NCBI RefSeq assembly: GCF_019343495.1
Contig: NZ_CP072549.1
Span: 62,001-126,000, forward strand
Length of the DNA stretch: 64,000 bases
DNA from: Acinetobacter lwoffii
Lineage (GTDB): Bacteria; Pseudomonadota; Gammaproteobacteria; Pseudomonadales; Moraxellaceae
Direction of reading: 5' to 3'
The notes below the pieces were generated by a model. That model searched no databases. It was not told the origin of the DNA and saw only the letters and a list, made by a program, of their open reading frames with translations. Of the stretch, positions 45,038 through 53,364 are shown in pieces (position 1 is the stretch's first letter; each line of letters starts with the position of its first letter). The translations under genes were made by a program, and so were the position numbers.

Positions 45038-47449
45038 ATGAAAAATTATAAAAAAGGACTGCTTGCGGCCATGATTTTATCTGCCATGAGTTTGATGGCA
45101 GCCGAAGATAAAACGATATATGTGACTACTTTTGCTGATGAAGATGGCGAGAATAATAATGCCTGTTCTTTGCGAGAAGCCATTAAAACTGCAAAACTGG
45201 ATAAATCTTATGGCGGATGTAATGTAGGACGTACGCTTCGATTGGATGGTTCAGCTGCAGATGTGATTCAGCTTGAAGCAGGCGAGTACAAATTAGATAA
45301 AGAGCTGATCGTAGAGTCAGCGCTCAAAATTTATGGGAAAACTCCGCTTAATTATGCTAGTCGTAGTCCAATTACGCTATTATATCCAACCCGGGAGGCT
45401 TTAAAAAGTACTATTTCGGGCCAGGGGAAAACCAGATTATTTAATAGTATGGCCAGTCAATCCAGTCTGGAAATTCATCATCTGATCTTAAAGGATGGCT
45501 ATGCAGCAATAAATACCTTGGATAAAGGGAATGGCGGTACTTTTTATGTAGCAGGGCCTTTAAGTATTAATACCAGTGAAATAGTAAATTCCCGAGCAGC
45601 TGCAGAAGGTGGTGCGATTTATAGTGTAGCAATGAATACGGAAAGGAATATTGTCATTCAGGATTCTTTGATTCAAAAAAATCAGGCGAGTTCATATGGT
45701 AGTGTTCTGGCGATGGATTGTCAGGGAAATTTAGGTACAACTCAAACCAATGTGAAAATTAATTCCAGTAGTATTGTTAAAAATGGTTCAGACACTGCTA
45801 ACAGTATTATTGATTTTTGTGGCTATGCCACAGTAGAAATTGTTAACTCTACTATTGCGAAGAATACTGCCAGTACCACAGGACATATTGTGCGTATGAC
45901 GAATGAAGTTAATCGTCCGCTCAGTAAATTCTCCAGTTTAACTGCATTAAGTAATACTATTGTTGAAAATACAGCCCAATCTACTTTATTTTATGACAAT
46001 ACCGGGTTTAGGTATTTTAATTTCAATATTTTAGCCTTTAACCAAGGCCTGTCTTGTGAATATGCCTTAAATCAGGGAAATCCGACCAAGGCACAACGTG
46101 TTGAATTTTCTACAATTCGAAATGCAATTCAAACGACTGGGCCATCACGTTGCGTATTGCCAGAATTAGACGAAGATACTACTTCAAATAATCTTGATGT
46201 CTCTAACAATATAATCAGCAGTTTATTAACAAATTATATTGAGCCTGCTATTGATAATCGCTATTTAGGGCTGTATTACCCGCGTGATAATCAGACCGCA
46301 ACGGATTTGGTAGATATCGGGGTGAGTGGCTGTATTGAACAAGACCAGCGTGGTATTGATCGTGTGATTGGATCCACATTAACATTTGATCCAAGTGCAA
46401 AAAATACTTGCGAGATCGGCTCAGTTGAAATCCGACGTTTGACTGCAGCCGATATTACGGACTTGCAAAATAAGAGTTTGGTAGAACTCAATGACTTTTA
46501 TCAGGAGAATATAGATGATCTCGAAGAAATCATTGCTGATAAAAATACTCCAGAAAATGAGCTTCCTGGTTTAAAGGAAGAATTGAAAAGTTATCAGGAT
46601 TTGCTTAAATATACCAAGCAATATCAGAAATATCGTGCAATCTATATTAATCCTTTTATCTTGGCTATGCCTCAAGAAACTCTAACCAATGATAAGATTC
46701 AAATTAAAGCCTTAAATTCAGAAAATTATGAGGTCAGTGTAAAAACTTTAGGTGTTGGTAAGTTAATTGGTACTGGTAATTCGACCACTGTGGAAGGAAA
46801 TCCCAATGATCCAAATCTTAAATGTGAGTGGAAACCTGATTTAAACCGGATCATGATGTATCGCACTGATGGTAAGCAGACCAGTTCGGTTGATATGGAG
46901 TTCTGTAGTTATACACTTAAAGACCAGGCTACAGGTGTAAGCAGTGCTGGCCTCTTAAGAGCAGCTTTTAACAACATTGCACCAATTGCAAAAGATGATG
47001 AATATCGGCTTAGTCCAGAGAATAATCTTACAGTGACAGTCAATCCGCTTGAGAATGATAGTGATGATGGGGATGGGCCGCTACCATCAGGAAAGTCGGC
47101 TTTTTATCAAGATAAAGATGGAAAAGAGATCCCGATTCATATTGTTAAGCTGCCTGCGGGAGTTTCACTGAAGGCAGAGCGACAAGGAGCCTGTCCTGAT
47201 ACCTACCAAAATCAGACCTGTTATGGTGGACAGCTGACATTTAGTGTAAAAAATAATTTAAGCCAGGCAAATTACAGCATGGATTATGCGATTTTTGATG
47301 CTGATGAAAAAATGTCAGAAAAAGCAACAATCTTGTTACGTAATACAGTTAAAAATACGAATACGTCCTCAAGTGGTGGTGGAGCAATTGGAATGTGGGG
47401 GTTACTAGGATTATTAGGGCTCGCAGCTTATCGCCGCTTAAGAAAATAA
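45038..47449 (+). CDS. Second CSLREA-domain protein with GlyGly-CTERM-like tail
   Basis: 803 residues and a larger paralogue of the preceding gene. Signal peptide MKNYKKGLLAAMILSAMSLM; CSLREA motif at residues 43-48; beta-helix-like repeats (NGGTFYVAGPLSINTSEIVN); DQRGIDRVIGSTLTFDP near residue 445; a Glu/Asp/Lys-rich helical spacer (residues about 475-535) absent from the shorter copy; a cadherin-like domain (NIAPIAKDDEYRLSPENN, then NPLENDSDDGDG) near residue 645; and a C-terminal SSGGGAIGMWGLLGLLGLAA helix followed by YRRLRK. Nine bp after the first copy, in one operon. Function unknown; a secreted or surface-anchored adhesin-like role is inferred. Confidence 0.82.
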   Translation: MKNYKKGLLAAMILSAMSLMAAEDKTIYVTTFADEDGENNNACSLREAIKTAKLDKSYGGCNVGRTLRLDGSAADVIQLEAGEYKLDKELIVESALKIYGKTPLNYASRSPITLLYPTREALKSTISGQGKTRLFNSMASQSSLEIHHLILKDGYAAINTLDKGNGGTFYVAGPLSINTSEIVNSRAAAEGGAIYSVAMNTERNIVIQDSLIQKNQASSYGSVLAMDCQGNLGTTQTNVKINSSSIVKNGSDTANSIIDFCGYATVEIVNSTIAKNTASTTGHIVRMTNEVNRPLSKFSSLTALSNTIVENTAQSTLFYDNTGFRYFNFNILAFNQGLSCEYALNQGNPTKAQRVEFSTIRNAIQTTGPSRCVLPELDEDTTSNNLDVSNNIISSLLTNYIEPAIDNRYLGLYYPRDNQTATDLVDIGVSGCIEQDQRGIDRVIGSTLTFDPSAKNTCEIGSVEIRRLTAADITDLQNKSLVELNDFYQENIDDLEEIIADKNTPENELPGLKEELKSYQDLLKYTKQYQKYRAIYINPFILAMPQETLTNDKIQIKALNSENYEVSVKTLGVGKLIGTGNSTTVEGNPNDPNLKCEWKPDLNRIMMYRTDGKQTSSVDMEFCSYTLKDQATGVSSAGLLRAAFNNIAPIAKDDEYRLSPENNLTVTVNPLENDSDDGDGPLPSGKSAFYQDKDGKEIPIHIVKLPAGVSLKAERQGACPDTYQNQTCYGGQLTFSVKNNLSQANYSMDYAIFDADEKMSEKATILLRNTVKNTNTSSSGGGAIGMWGLLGLLGLAAYRRLRK

Positions 47450-47466
47450 AATATGATTGAAACATC

Positions 47467-47494
47467 AAAAAAGCCTCCATATGGAGGCTTTTTT
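47467..47494. terminator. Bidirectional terminator after the CSLREA genes
   Basis: AAAAGCCTCC / GGAGGCTTTT stem with loop ATAT and A/T runs on the two sides. It serves the convergent DUF3106 gene too. Confidence 0.9.
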
Positions 47495-47505
47495 ATATTA
47501 AGTGT

Positions 47506-47916
47506 TTAATGCGAGTTAGGCTGCTGAGTCACTTGCTGATATTTGAGAATATATTCTTCACGAATGGCGAGGCGTTGCTCAGGAGACGCTTTTTGCATAC
47601 GTGCGCCCAGTTCTTTACGTTCCTGGCTGCTCATCATTTGCCATGTTTCACGCATTCTCTGCTTTTCCGCATCAGGGAGTTGGGTAAACCAGTCCATACG
47701 CTGCTGCAAGCTGACACGTTGTTGTTCGGGGATTTCTTTTAAAGATTGATAACGTTTAATCAGTGCCAATTGTTCAGAATCAGAAAGACTATCCCAAGTA
47801 TCAGTTACTTGGGTATTCGCATCTTTGGAAAATAGCCAAAAACGTTCAAATCCTGCAAAGCTGGTTTGCAGAAAACTGAATGCACAAAAAGCAATCGCCA
47901 ATTTTTTAGCTGCCAT
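47506..47916 (-). CDS. DUF3106 family exported protein
   Basis: 136 residues from the chosen Met (the frame extends six codons further). The signal peptide MAAKKLAIAFCAFSFLQTSFA is followed by a helical, Glu/Gln/Arg-rich body with repeats resembling WDSLSDSEQLALIKRYQSLK and ETWQMMSSQERKELGARMQ, the DUF3106 pattern. It overlaps the putative anti-sigma gene by 11 bp, placing it third in the sigma-antisigma-DUF3106 operon. It may be an envelope stress factor analogous to Spy/CpxP-like helical proteins; that is inference. Confidence 0.75.
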   Translation of the reverse strand: MAAKKLAIAFCAFSFLQTSFAGFERFWLFSKDANTQVTDTWDSLSDSEQLALIKRYQSLKEIPEQQRVSLQQRMDWFTQLPDAEKQRMRETWQMMSSQERKELGARMQKASPEQRLAIREEYILKYQQVTQQPNSH

Positions 47917-48223
47917 GTGGAACTTTGTCCTCACCTAAAACCATTAACATTTCTAAATCTTCAAGCATTTGCGGAGACAGTTTTGGAACTGACACCATTT
48001 GAGTTTGCGGTTCGTTATGGTCCGAAAGATTCGGTAATACCACAATGCCTGCAATCGCAGCTGCCAAAGCAAAACCTGACATTTTTAGAAATGCAAAGCG
48101 TGAATGTTTTGAATCCTGAATTTCTTCAAGAACATGGTGCATGACAACAGGTTTATCTTTATGTTGTTGTGCCAGTCCATCAAGTTTGGAAGTTACTTGT
48201 TTTAAGAAATCATCTTGATTCAT
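47906..48223 (-). CDS. Putative anti-sigma factor, one-helix membrane protein
   Basis: 105 residues: a hydrophilic N-terminal cytoplasmic region (residues 1-45), one hydrophobic helix (MSGFALAAAIAGIVVLPNL, about 48-66) and a periplasmic tail with LSPQMLEDLEMLMVLGED. This matches the small DUF3619-like partner proteins found after sigma factors, though sequence identity is not obvious by eye. Its ATG overlaps the sigma-factor stop (ATGA). Anti-sigma function is inferred from topology and position. Confidence 0.65.
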   Translation of the reverse strand: MNQDDFLKQVTSKLDGLAQQHKDKPVVMHHVLEEIQDSKHSRFAFLKMSGFALAAAIAGIVVLPNLSDHNEPQTQMVSVPKLSPQMLEDLEMLMVLGEDKVPHGS

Positions 48224-48855
48224 TCGGATGACCCTCCCAGATATGGATTTAAATGTGCTAAAGAGGCACGTAAGCCTTGGATAGCACGGTGATAATGGGT
48301 TTTTACACTGCCTTCTGTGCAGTTCATAATTTGTGCGGTGGTATGCGTATCAAATCCTTCCCAGGCTCTGAGCATAAATGCCTGCTGCTGACGTACAGGC
48401 AATTTTGCAATCGCTTCCTGGATTTCTTCAGCAGTGACTGCCTGATCGAGAAAGTCCAGCGGCGTTGGTGTTGATTCATCGACGACATCATCAAATTCAA
48501 TTTCGTCGTCATCAAGACTGACTTTTTTGAAAAATGAAAACATTTGACCACGCCGTGACTCTTTACGGCGCCAGTCCTGTAACTTATTGTTGAGAATGGT
48601 ATAAAACAGGGGATACCATTCTTCAGTGCTTTTTTCTGCATAGGATTTGTGTAAGGAAATGAAAGCTTCCTGAACCAGATCCATGGCAATACCATGATGA
48701 CCTTGAGTCGCACTTTCCATCATCACCAAAGCACGCCCAGTCACATCCTGCATGAAATTCTTCAGACGTGCTTCAGCCGTACTCTTCAGAATACTTACAT
48801 CGTGTGTTTGCAACTGTTTTGGTGCTAAATCCATAGAGATGGAAAATCCTGTCAT
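48220..48855 (-). CDS. ECF RNA polymerase sigma factor
   Basis: 211 residues from ATG 48855; a TTG at 48921 and an ATG at 48834 are alternatives. Region 2 shows MDLVQEAFISLHKSYAEK and the -10-recognition segment PLFYTILNNKLQDWRRKES. An acidic linker (DDDEIEFDDVVDES) follows, then region 4 with LPVRQQQAFMLRAWEGFD and the helix-turn-helix MNCTEGSVKTHYHRA. It is the first gene of an operon with the putative anti-sigma gene and DUF3106 gene. It probably controls a small envelope regulon. Confidence 0.9.
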   Translation of the reverse strand: MTGFSISMDLAPKQLQTHDVSILKSTAEARLKNFMQDVTGRALVMMESATQGHHGIAMDLVQEAFISLHKSYAEKSTEEWYPLFYTILNNKLQDWRRKESRRGQMFSFFKKVSLDDDEIEFDDVVDESTPTPLDFLDQAVTAEEIQEAIAKLPVRQQQAFMLRAWEGFDTHTTAQIMNCTEGSVKTHYHRAIQGLRASLAHLNPYLGGSSE

Positions 48856-49001
48856 TGGACACCCACCATTATTCCCAAGTTCATAATCATATAACGTTGG
48901 GAATCCTGGTTTGGTTGACAATTAAGTTTATTATTTTTGTAGTTTAATCTATTTTATACACGGGCAGGGTCGTATTAAAACACTGTAACCTAAATCCCTA
49001 A

Positions 49002-49778
49002 TTAGATACGTTGACGTACCATTTCAAAAAAACAGATCGAACCCGCAATGGCGACATTCAGTGATTCCTGACCCCCAGGTTGCGGAATGCTCACGGCTTC
49101 AGCATGTTGCATCGCATAATCAGACACGCCTTGGCCTTCATTGCCCAGAATCCACACGCAAGGTTTACGTAAGTCTTTTGAATATAGGCTTTCAGCACGG
49201 TGTGAGCTGGTTACATAAGCAGGGATTTGAAATTGCTCAAGAATTTGTTCAAGCGAAATATTTTCAAAGGTTTGCAGTGTGAAATGTGCACCCATACCGG
49301 CACGTAATACGCGTGGAGACCAGAGCGATGCAGAACCTTTGGTACACACAATTTGTTCAATACCGGCAGCAGCAGCAGAGCGAAGCAGGGTGCCTACATT
49401 ACCCGGATCCTGTACATTTTCCAGAATCAAAGTGTCTGCTTTAAAATCCAATGCATAATTTGCTGTTGGTAAAGTCACCACAGCTAAACAGGCTAAAGAT
49501 GTTCCTAAGGTACTTAAATCTTTGTATAAAGACTCGCTTAGAACAAAGACCATACCTGTGTATTTTGCGAGAATTTTCTCGAAATCAGGATGTGAAAGTG
49601 CATGTTCAGTGGTGAAAATAGAATCAATTTTACGGTTTTCATGTAACCAGGCGAGAGACAGATGCGTGCCTTCTAAAACCGTTTGACCTTGTTTTTTACG
49701 ATAGGTATTTTGTTCGATTAAACCACGTAAGTGTTTAATCTTTGGATTGTCTTTTGAATCAAGAAAAAAAGTTGGCAT
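49002..49778 (-). CDS. TrmH/SpoU family RNA 2'-O-methyltransferase
   Basis: 258 residues from Met 49778. N-terminal substrate-binding domain (KDNPKIKHLRGLIEQNTYRK) and C-terminal SPOUT domain with LILENVQDPGNVGTLLRSAA (motif 1), CVWILGNEGQGVSDYAM (motif 2) and SIPQPGGQESLNVAIAGSIC (motif 3), the deep trefoil knot for SAM. It methylates rRNA or tRNA ribose; which site is unknown. It follows fbp on the same strand. Confidence 0.93.
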   Translation of the reverse strand: MPTFFLDSKDNPKIKHLRGLIEQNTYRKKQGQTVLEGTHLSLAWLHENRKIDSIFTTEHALSHPDFEKILAKYTGMVFVLSESLYKDLSTLGTSLACLAVVTLPTANYALDFKADTLILENVQDPGNVGTLLRSAAAAGIEQIVCTKGSASLWSPRVLRAGMGAHFTLQTFENISLEQILEQFQIPAYVTSSHRAESLYSKDLRKPCVWILGNEGQGVSDYAMQHAEAVSIPQPGGQESLNVAIAGSICFFEMVRQRI

Positions 49779-49793
49779 GGGAGATATAATCCA

Positions 49794-49820
49794 CGGCAGC
49801 CGATTCAATACCGGCTGCCG
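49794..49820. repeat. Inverted repeat between fbp and the TrmH-family gene
   Basis: CGGCAGCCG / CGGCTGCCG make a perfect 9-bp GC-rich stem with a 9-base loop. There is no T tract on the minus strand, so it is not a standard terminator; it could stabilise the fbp mRNA end. Confidence 0.6.
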
Positions 49821-49829
49821 CTATAAAAA

Positions 49830-50804
49830 TTAGTTGTGGTAGCTGGTCACAAGATCAACTTCGTTTTTAGAACCAATGATCACAGGAACACGCTGATGTA
49901 AATCAGTCGGTTCGATCTCAAGAATACGGACACGACCTGTAGTCGATGCGCCGCCAGCCTGTTCCATCAACATACTCATTGGGTTGGCTTCATACATTAA
50001 ACGCAGACGGCCTGCTTTAGCCGGATCTTTAAGGTCGTATGGATACATGAAAATACCGCTACGGCAAAGAATACGGTGAATGTCGCCCACCATACAAGCA
50101 ACCCAACGCATATTGAAGTCTTTTTCACGAGGACCGGTTTTGCCTGCTAACAATTCATCGATATAACGCTGTACTGGTGCTTCCCAATGACGTTGATTCG
50201 ACGCATTGATCGCATATTCTTTAGTATCTGCAGCTACCTGAATTGCTTCAGAAGTCAGTAGGAATTCTTGAGTCTCAGGGTCATAGGTAAAGAACACTAC
50301 GCCTGCGCCGACGGTCAATGCCAACATGGTCGATGGACCATAAAGCACATAACCTGCAGCTACCTGATGAACACCGGCTTGCATAAAGTCTTCTGCCTGA
50401 GTCACGGCATTTTTTGCAGGAAGAATCGAAAAAATGGTACCAACACACATATTGATGTCGATATTGCTTGAACCGTCTAATGGATCGAACAATACCAGAA
50501 ATTGACCATTTTCTTGTGCAGGGGTGAATTCATCCAGTTCTTCTGAGGCCAAACCACCCACATTTGGATGTTGCTGCAAGGCATCAATCAAATAGTCATT
50601 AGAAATGACATCCAGCTTCTTTTGCTCTTCGCCTTGAACGTTTTCATGCTGTGCACTTCCCAATACATCCCCTAAAGCACCTTTTTGCAGTAATTGATCA
50701 ATGTCTTTGCAAGTGTTTGCAATCGTTTCAATAACTTGTGCAAGTTCAGGTGTGAGATTCCCGCTTTGTTGTTGTAAAAACTGGGATAAAGTGCGGTATG
50801 ACAT
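49830..50804 (-). CDS. fbp: Class I fructose-1,6-bisphosphatase
   Basis: 324 residues. It hydrolyses fructose-1,6-bisphosphate in gluconeogenesis, essential for growth on organic acids, which suits Acinetobacter. The metal-binding [15 protein letters not shown] motif is near residue 106, with [10 protein letters not shown] before it and [20 protein letters not shown] plus [13 protein letters not shown] near the C-terminus. Confidence 0.96.
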   Translation of the reverse strand: MSYRTLSQFLQQQSGNLTPELAQVIETIANTCKDIDQLLQKGALGDVLGSAQHENVQGEEQKKLDVISNDYLIDALQQHPNVGGLASEELDEFTPAQENGQFLVLFDPLDGSSNIDINMCVGTIFSILPAKNAVTQAEDFMQAGVHQVAAGYVLYGPSTMLALTVGAGVVFFTYDPETQEFLLTSEAIQVAADTKEYAINASNQRHWEAPVQRYIDELLAGKTGPREKDFNMRWVACMVGDIHRILCRSGIFMYPYDLKDPAKAGRLRLMYEANPMSMLMEQAGGASTTGRVRILEIEPTDLHQRVPVIIGSKNEVDLVTSYHN

Positions 50805-50984
50805 AGGGGAAACTCCAAAACTTAAATCGGGAAAAAATGATCAAAACGATATGCGGCTATATTTTAGATGAGAACGTACTAAAAGAAAAATTAAACTGGA
50901 TTATTTGTATCGATTTTGCCCTTGCAACTCCTGCGGAAAGTGCTATGTTGAAGACAAAGGAAAATTGAGAATAGGAGCACAGAT

Positions 50985-51170
50985 ATGACAACATTGAAGT
51001 TTGATGCGACTCCAACACCAAGCGAAGGCATTACTTTAGATGATATCTCTGAAGACAAGATGAAAGAAGCCTGGCGGGATTATGAAGCAAAACCAGAGTA
51101 CAAACAATTCAATAAACATGACCTGATCGAATCGATGCATCCGGCTGAACAGGATCAGCTTCCAAAGTAG
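50985..51170 (+). CDS. Small hypothetical protein (61 aa)
   Basis: Acidic hydrophilic 61-residue protein with no signal or helix of membrane type. It contains DDISEDKMKEAWRDYEAKPE, a likely amphipathic helix, and NKHDLIESMHPAEQDQ. It has a strong AGGAG ribosome binding site and a downstream terminator. I do not recognise a family; it may be genus-specific. Confidence 0.65.
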   Translation: MTTLKFDATPTPSEGITLDDISEDKMKEAWRDYEAKPEYKQFNKHDLIESMHPAEQDQLPK

Positions 51171-51194
51171 ACTGATTCTTTAATTGAAGCCAAT

Positions 51195-51222
51195 AAAAAG
51201 CACTCATGATTGAGTGCTTTTT
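51195..51222. terminator. Bidirectional terminator between the 61-aa gene and pal
   Basis: AAAAAGCACTCA / TGAGTGCTTTTT 12-bp perfect stem with loop TGAT. Confidence 0.92.
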
Positions 51223-51249
51223 ATTTGATGAAACCATCATGAATGAAAA

Positions 51250-51822
51250 TTATTTCAACAATGGTGGTACCGCTTCATAATTAATTTCTACACGGCGGTT
51301 TTCTTTCCATGCATTTTCATCATGGCCCGCATTGATTGGCATTTCCTTACCATAGCTGACTGCTTCCAATTGACCAGGATTAACACCAGTCGTTACCAGG
51401 AAGCTTTCTACTGCTTTGGCGCGACGCTCGCCAAGTGCCATGTTGTATTCACGGGTACCGCGTTCATCGGTATGGCCAGTGAGTGCTACACGTGAATTGG
51501 CATTGGCCATTAGGAACTGCGCATGGGCTTGCAACGTATTTAGATCTTCATTGCTGAGTTCAGTACTGTCATAGTCAAAATGCACCACGCGTTTTGCCAA
51601 GAATGCTTTATTTTCTGCAGTAACGCCTTTTGCAGAAGCACCTGCCATGTTTTGTGCATTCAGTGCTGCATCTTCACTCAAGCCTTGAGTATTCACAGTT
51701 GTTGTACCGGTCGTATCTAAACCGCCCGTTTGAACTTCAGCGGCAGGCTTACGGCTCGCACAACCTGTCATGACAACAGCTGCTGCTAAAAGTGGCAAGG
51801 CAAATAATTTTACTTTGTTCAT
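51250..51822 (-). CDS. pal: Peptidoglycan-associated lipoprotein Pal
   Basis: 190 residues from ATG 51822, which has GGAG six bases upstream; two in-frame ATGs lie upstream. Lipobox VMTGC with lipidated Cys near residue 21. The OmpA-type C-terminal domain carries VVHFDYDSTELSNEDL, ALTGHTDERGTREYNMALGE and YGKEMPINAGHDENAWKENR. It anchors the outer membrane to peptidoglycan and works with TolB. Last gene of the tol operon. Confidence 0.96.
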   Translation of the reverse strand: MNKVKLFALPLLAAAVVMTGCASRKPAAEVQTGGLDTTGTTTVNTQGLSEDAALNAQNMAGASAKGVTAENKAFLAKRVVHFDYDSTELSNEDLNTLQAHAQFLMANANSRVALTGHTDERGTREYNMALGERRAKAVESFLVTTGVNPGQLEAVSYGKEMPINAGHDENAWKENRRVEINYEAVPPLLK

Positions 51823-51876
51823 CTTCATCTCCATGAAGTTTGATTATGGGGTAAAGGGTTTATCAATATAAAAATC

Positions 51877-53163
51877 TTATTTTGGTGCCCAAGCCGGTTC
51901 ACGGACTTCGCCCGTTTCACTTGGCAAATTCATACGGAAGCGGCCATCCAGCGACATGATCGACAAGAGTCCGCGTGCACCTTCACGGGTGGCATAGACC
52001 ACCATCTGGCCATTTGGCGAGAAGCTTGGCGATTCGTCCAGCGTTGTTGGTGTCAAAATGTTGTTCACACCAGAGGTCATGTCCTGAACCGCAACTCGAT
52101 AGTTACTGCCGCTTGGGCGATGAACTAATGCAAGTTTTTTACCATCTGCGCTCAGCGTGCCGCGTGCGTTGAATGCACCACGGAAGGTCAGGCGTTTATT
52201 GCTACTTGATTCAAGATCATGGCGGTAAATTTGTGGAGAACCCCCACGGTCAGAAGTGAAAATAAAAGATTTTCCATCTGGTGAATAACGTGCTTCAGTA
52301 TCAATGGCACTGTCATTGGTCATACGTTGTAGCTGACGCGTTTCCAGATTCATCTGGTAGATTTCCGGATTACCGTGCATAGAAGCAGTAAACAGCATGC
52401 TCTTGCCATCTGGAGAGAAGCTCGGCGCGCCATTCAAACCGCGGAAGCTGGCCAGTTTTTCACGTTGTCCGGTCGCCAGATCCTGTACATAAATCGCCGG
52501 GCGTTTAGTTTCAAAGGACACATAAGCGATTTTTTTGGCGTCTGGTGTCCATGCTGGAGAAAGAATTGGATCACGTGAGGTCAAAATAGTCTTTGGCTGT
52601 TCGCCATCGGTGTCGGCAATCTGCAAGGTATAGCGTTGTTCTGGGGTAGCAGGATTACGCAGTACATAGGCAATACGTCCGCTAAAGTCACCTGGAATGC
52701 CGGTCAATGCCTGATAGATGGCATCACTGATCATATGCGCTGCCTGACGGGTGCGTGAGGCTGGAACAGTTAGTAATTCATTTAATAGATATTGTTTTTT
52801 TTCGACATCATAGAGCTGATACTGGATTTCAAAAGAACCATCGGCTGTGGCCTTGGATGAACCGGTGACCACATAGGGAACACCAGCTGATGCCCAAGCT
52901 TCTGCATTCGGATTATTCAATGTTGCTGTTGCAGGCAGGTTTTTTGAAGCACTGGTAAAGCGGCCAGAACGATTCAGGTCATTTTCCACAATAGGATAAA
53001 TGCTCTGATCCTGACTGAAAGGTACAACGGCAATTTTAGGTGCTGCCTCAGGTGCTTTGGTAATTTCCAGATGCAATTGGGCATAAGACTGGGTTGCCAA
53101 TACAGGGCTTAAAGCGCTAATGATTGCGAGGCAGAGTAGATGTTTGCGAGTCTTTTCCATCAT
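51877..53163 (-). CDS. tolB: Tol-Pal system beta-propeller TolB
   Basis: 428 residues with a signal peptide (MEKTRKHLLCLAIISALSPV, cleavage near SYA). N-terminal domain (about 35-165) and C-terminal six-bladed beta-propeller with repeated DGKS/PAW-type motifs such as ILSPAWTPDAKKIAYVSFE, FSPDGKSMLFTAS and YSPDGKSFIFTSDRGGSPQI. Periplasmic partner of Pal and TolA. Confidence 0.96.
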   Translation of the reverse strand: MMEKTRKHLLCLAIISALSPVLATQSYAQLHLEITKAPEAAPKIAVVPFSQDQSIYPIVENDLNRSGRFTSASKNLPATATLNNPNAEAWASAGVPYVVTGSSKATADGSFEIQYQLYDVEKKQYLLNELLTVPASRTRQAAHMISDAIYQALTGIPGDFSGRIAYVLRNPATPEQRYTLQIADTDGEQPKTILTSRDPILSPAWTPDAKKIAYVSFETKRPAIYVQDLATGQREKLASFRGLNGAPSFSPDGKSMLFTASMHGNPEIYQMNLETRQLQRMTNDSAIDTEARYSPDGKSFIFTSDRGGSPQIYRHDLESSSNKRLTFRGAFNARGTLSADGKKLALVHRPSGSNYRVAVQDMTSGVNNILTPTTLDESPSFSPNGQMVVYATREGARGLLSIMSLDGRFRMNLPSETGEVREPAWAPK

Positions 53164-53320
53164 TCGTTATTTACTCAAATCAACGGATTTATTGTATAGG
53201 TGCTTGGGCTACATCATCGCATGGATTTAATAGAATAAAACCATGAATTTATGACCAAACTGTTATGACACTGTGAAAAGTGAATGTTATTTAATCAATT
53301 TAAAGTGAAGTTTAGCTTAA

Positions 53321-53358
53321 AAAATAAAAGCCATCACAACATTATTTATGTGATGGCT
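53321..53358 (-). terminator. Terminator between tolA and tolB
   Basis: On the minus strand AGCCATCACA / TGTGATGGCT form a 10-bp stem with a 10-base loop, followed by TTTATTTT. With a 200-bp tolA-tolB gap, tolB-pal may be a separate transcript. Confidence 0.75.
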
Positions 53359-53364
53359 CCGTTT

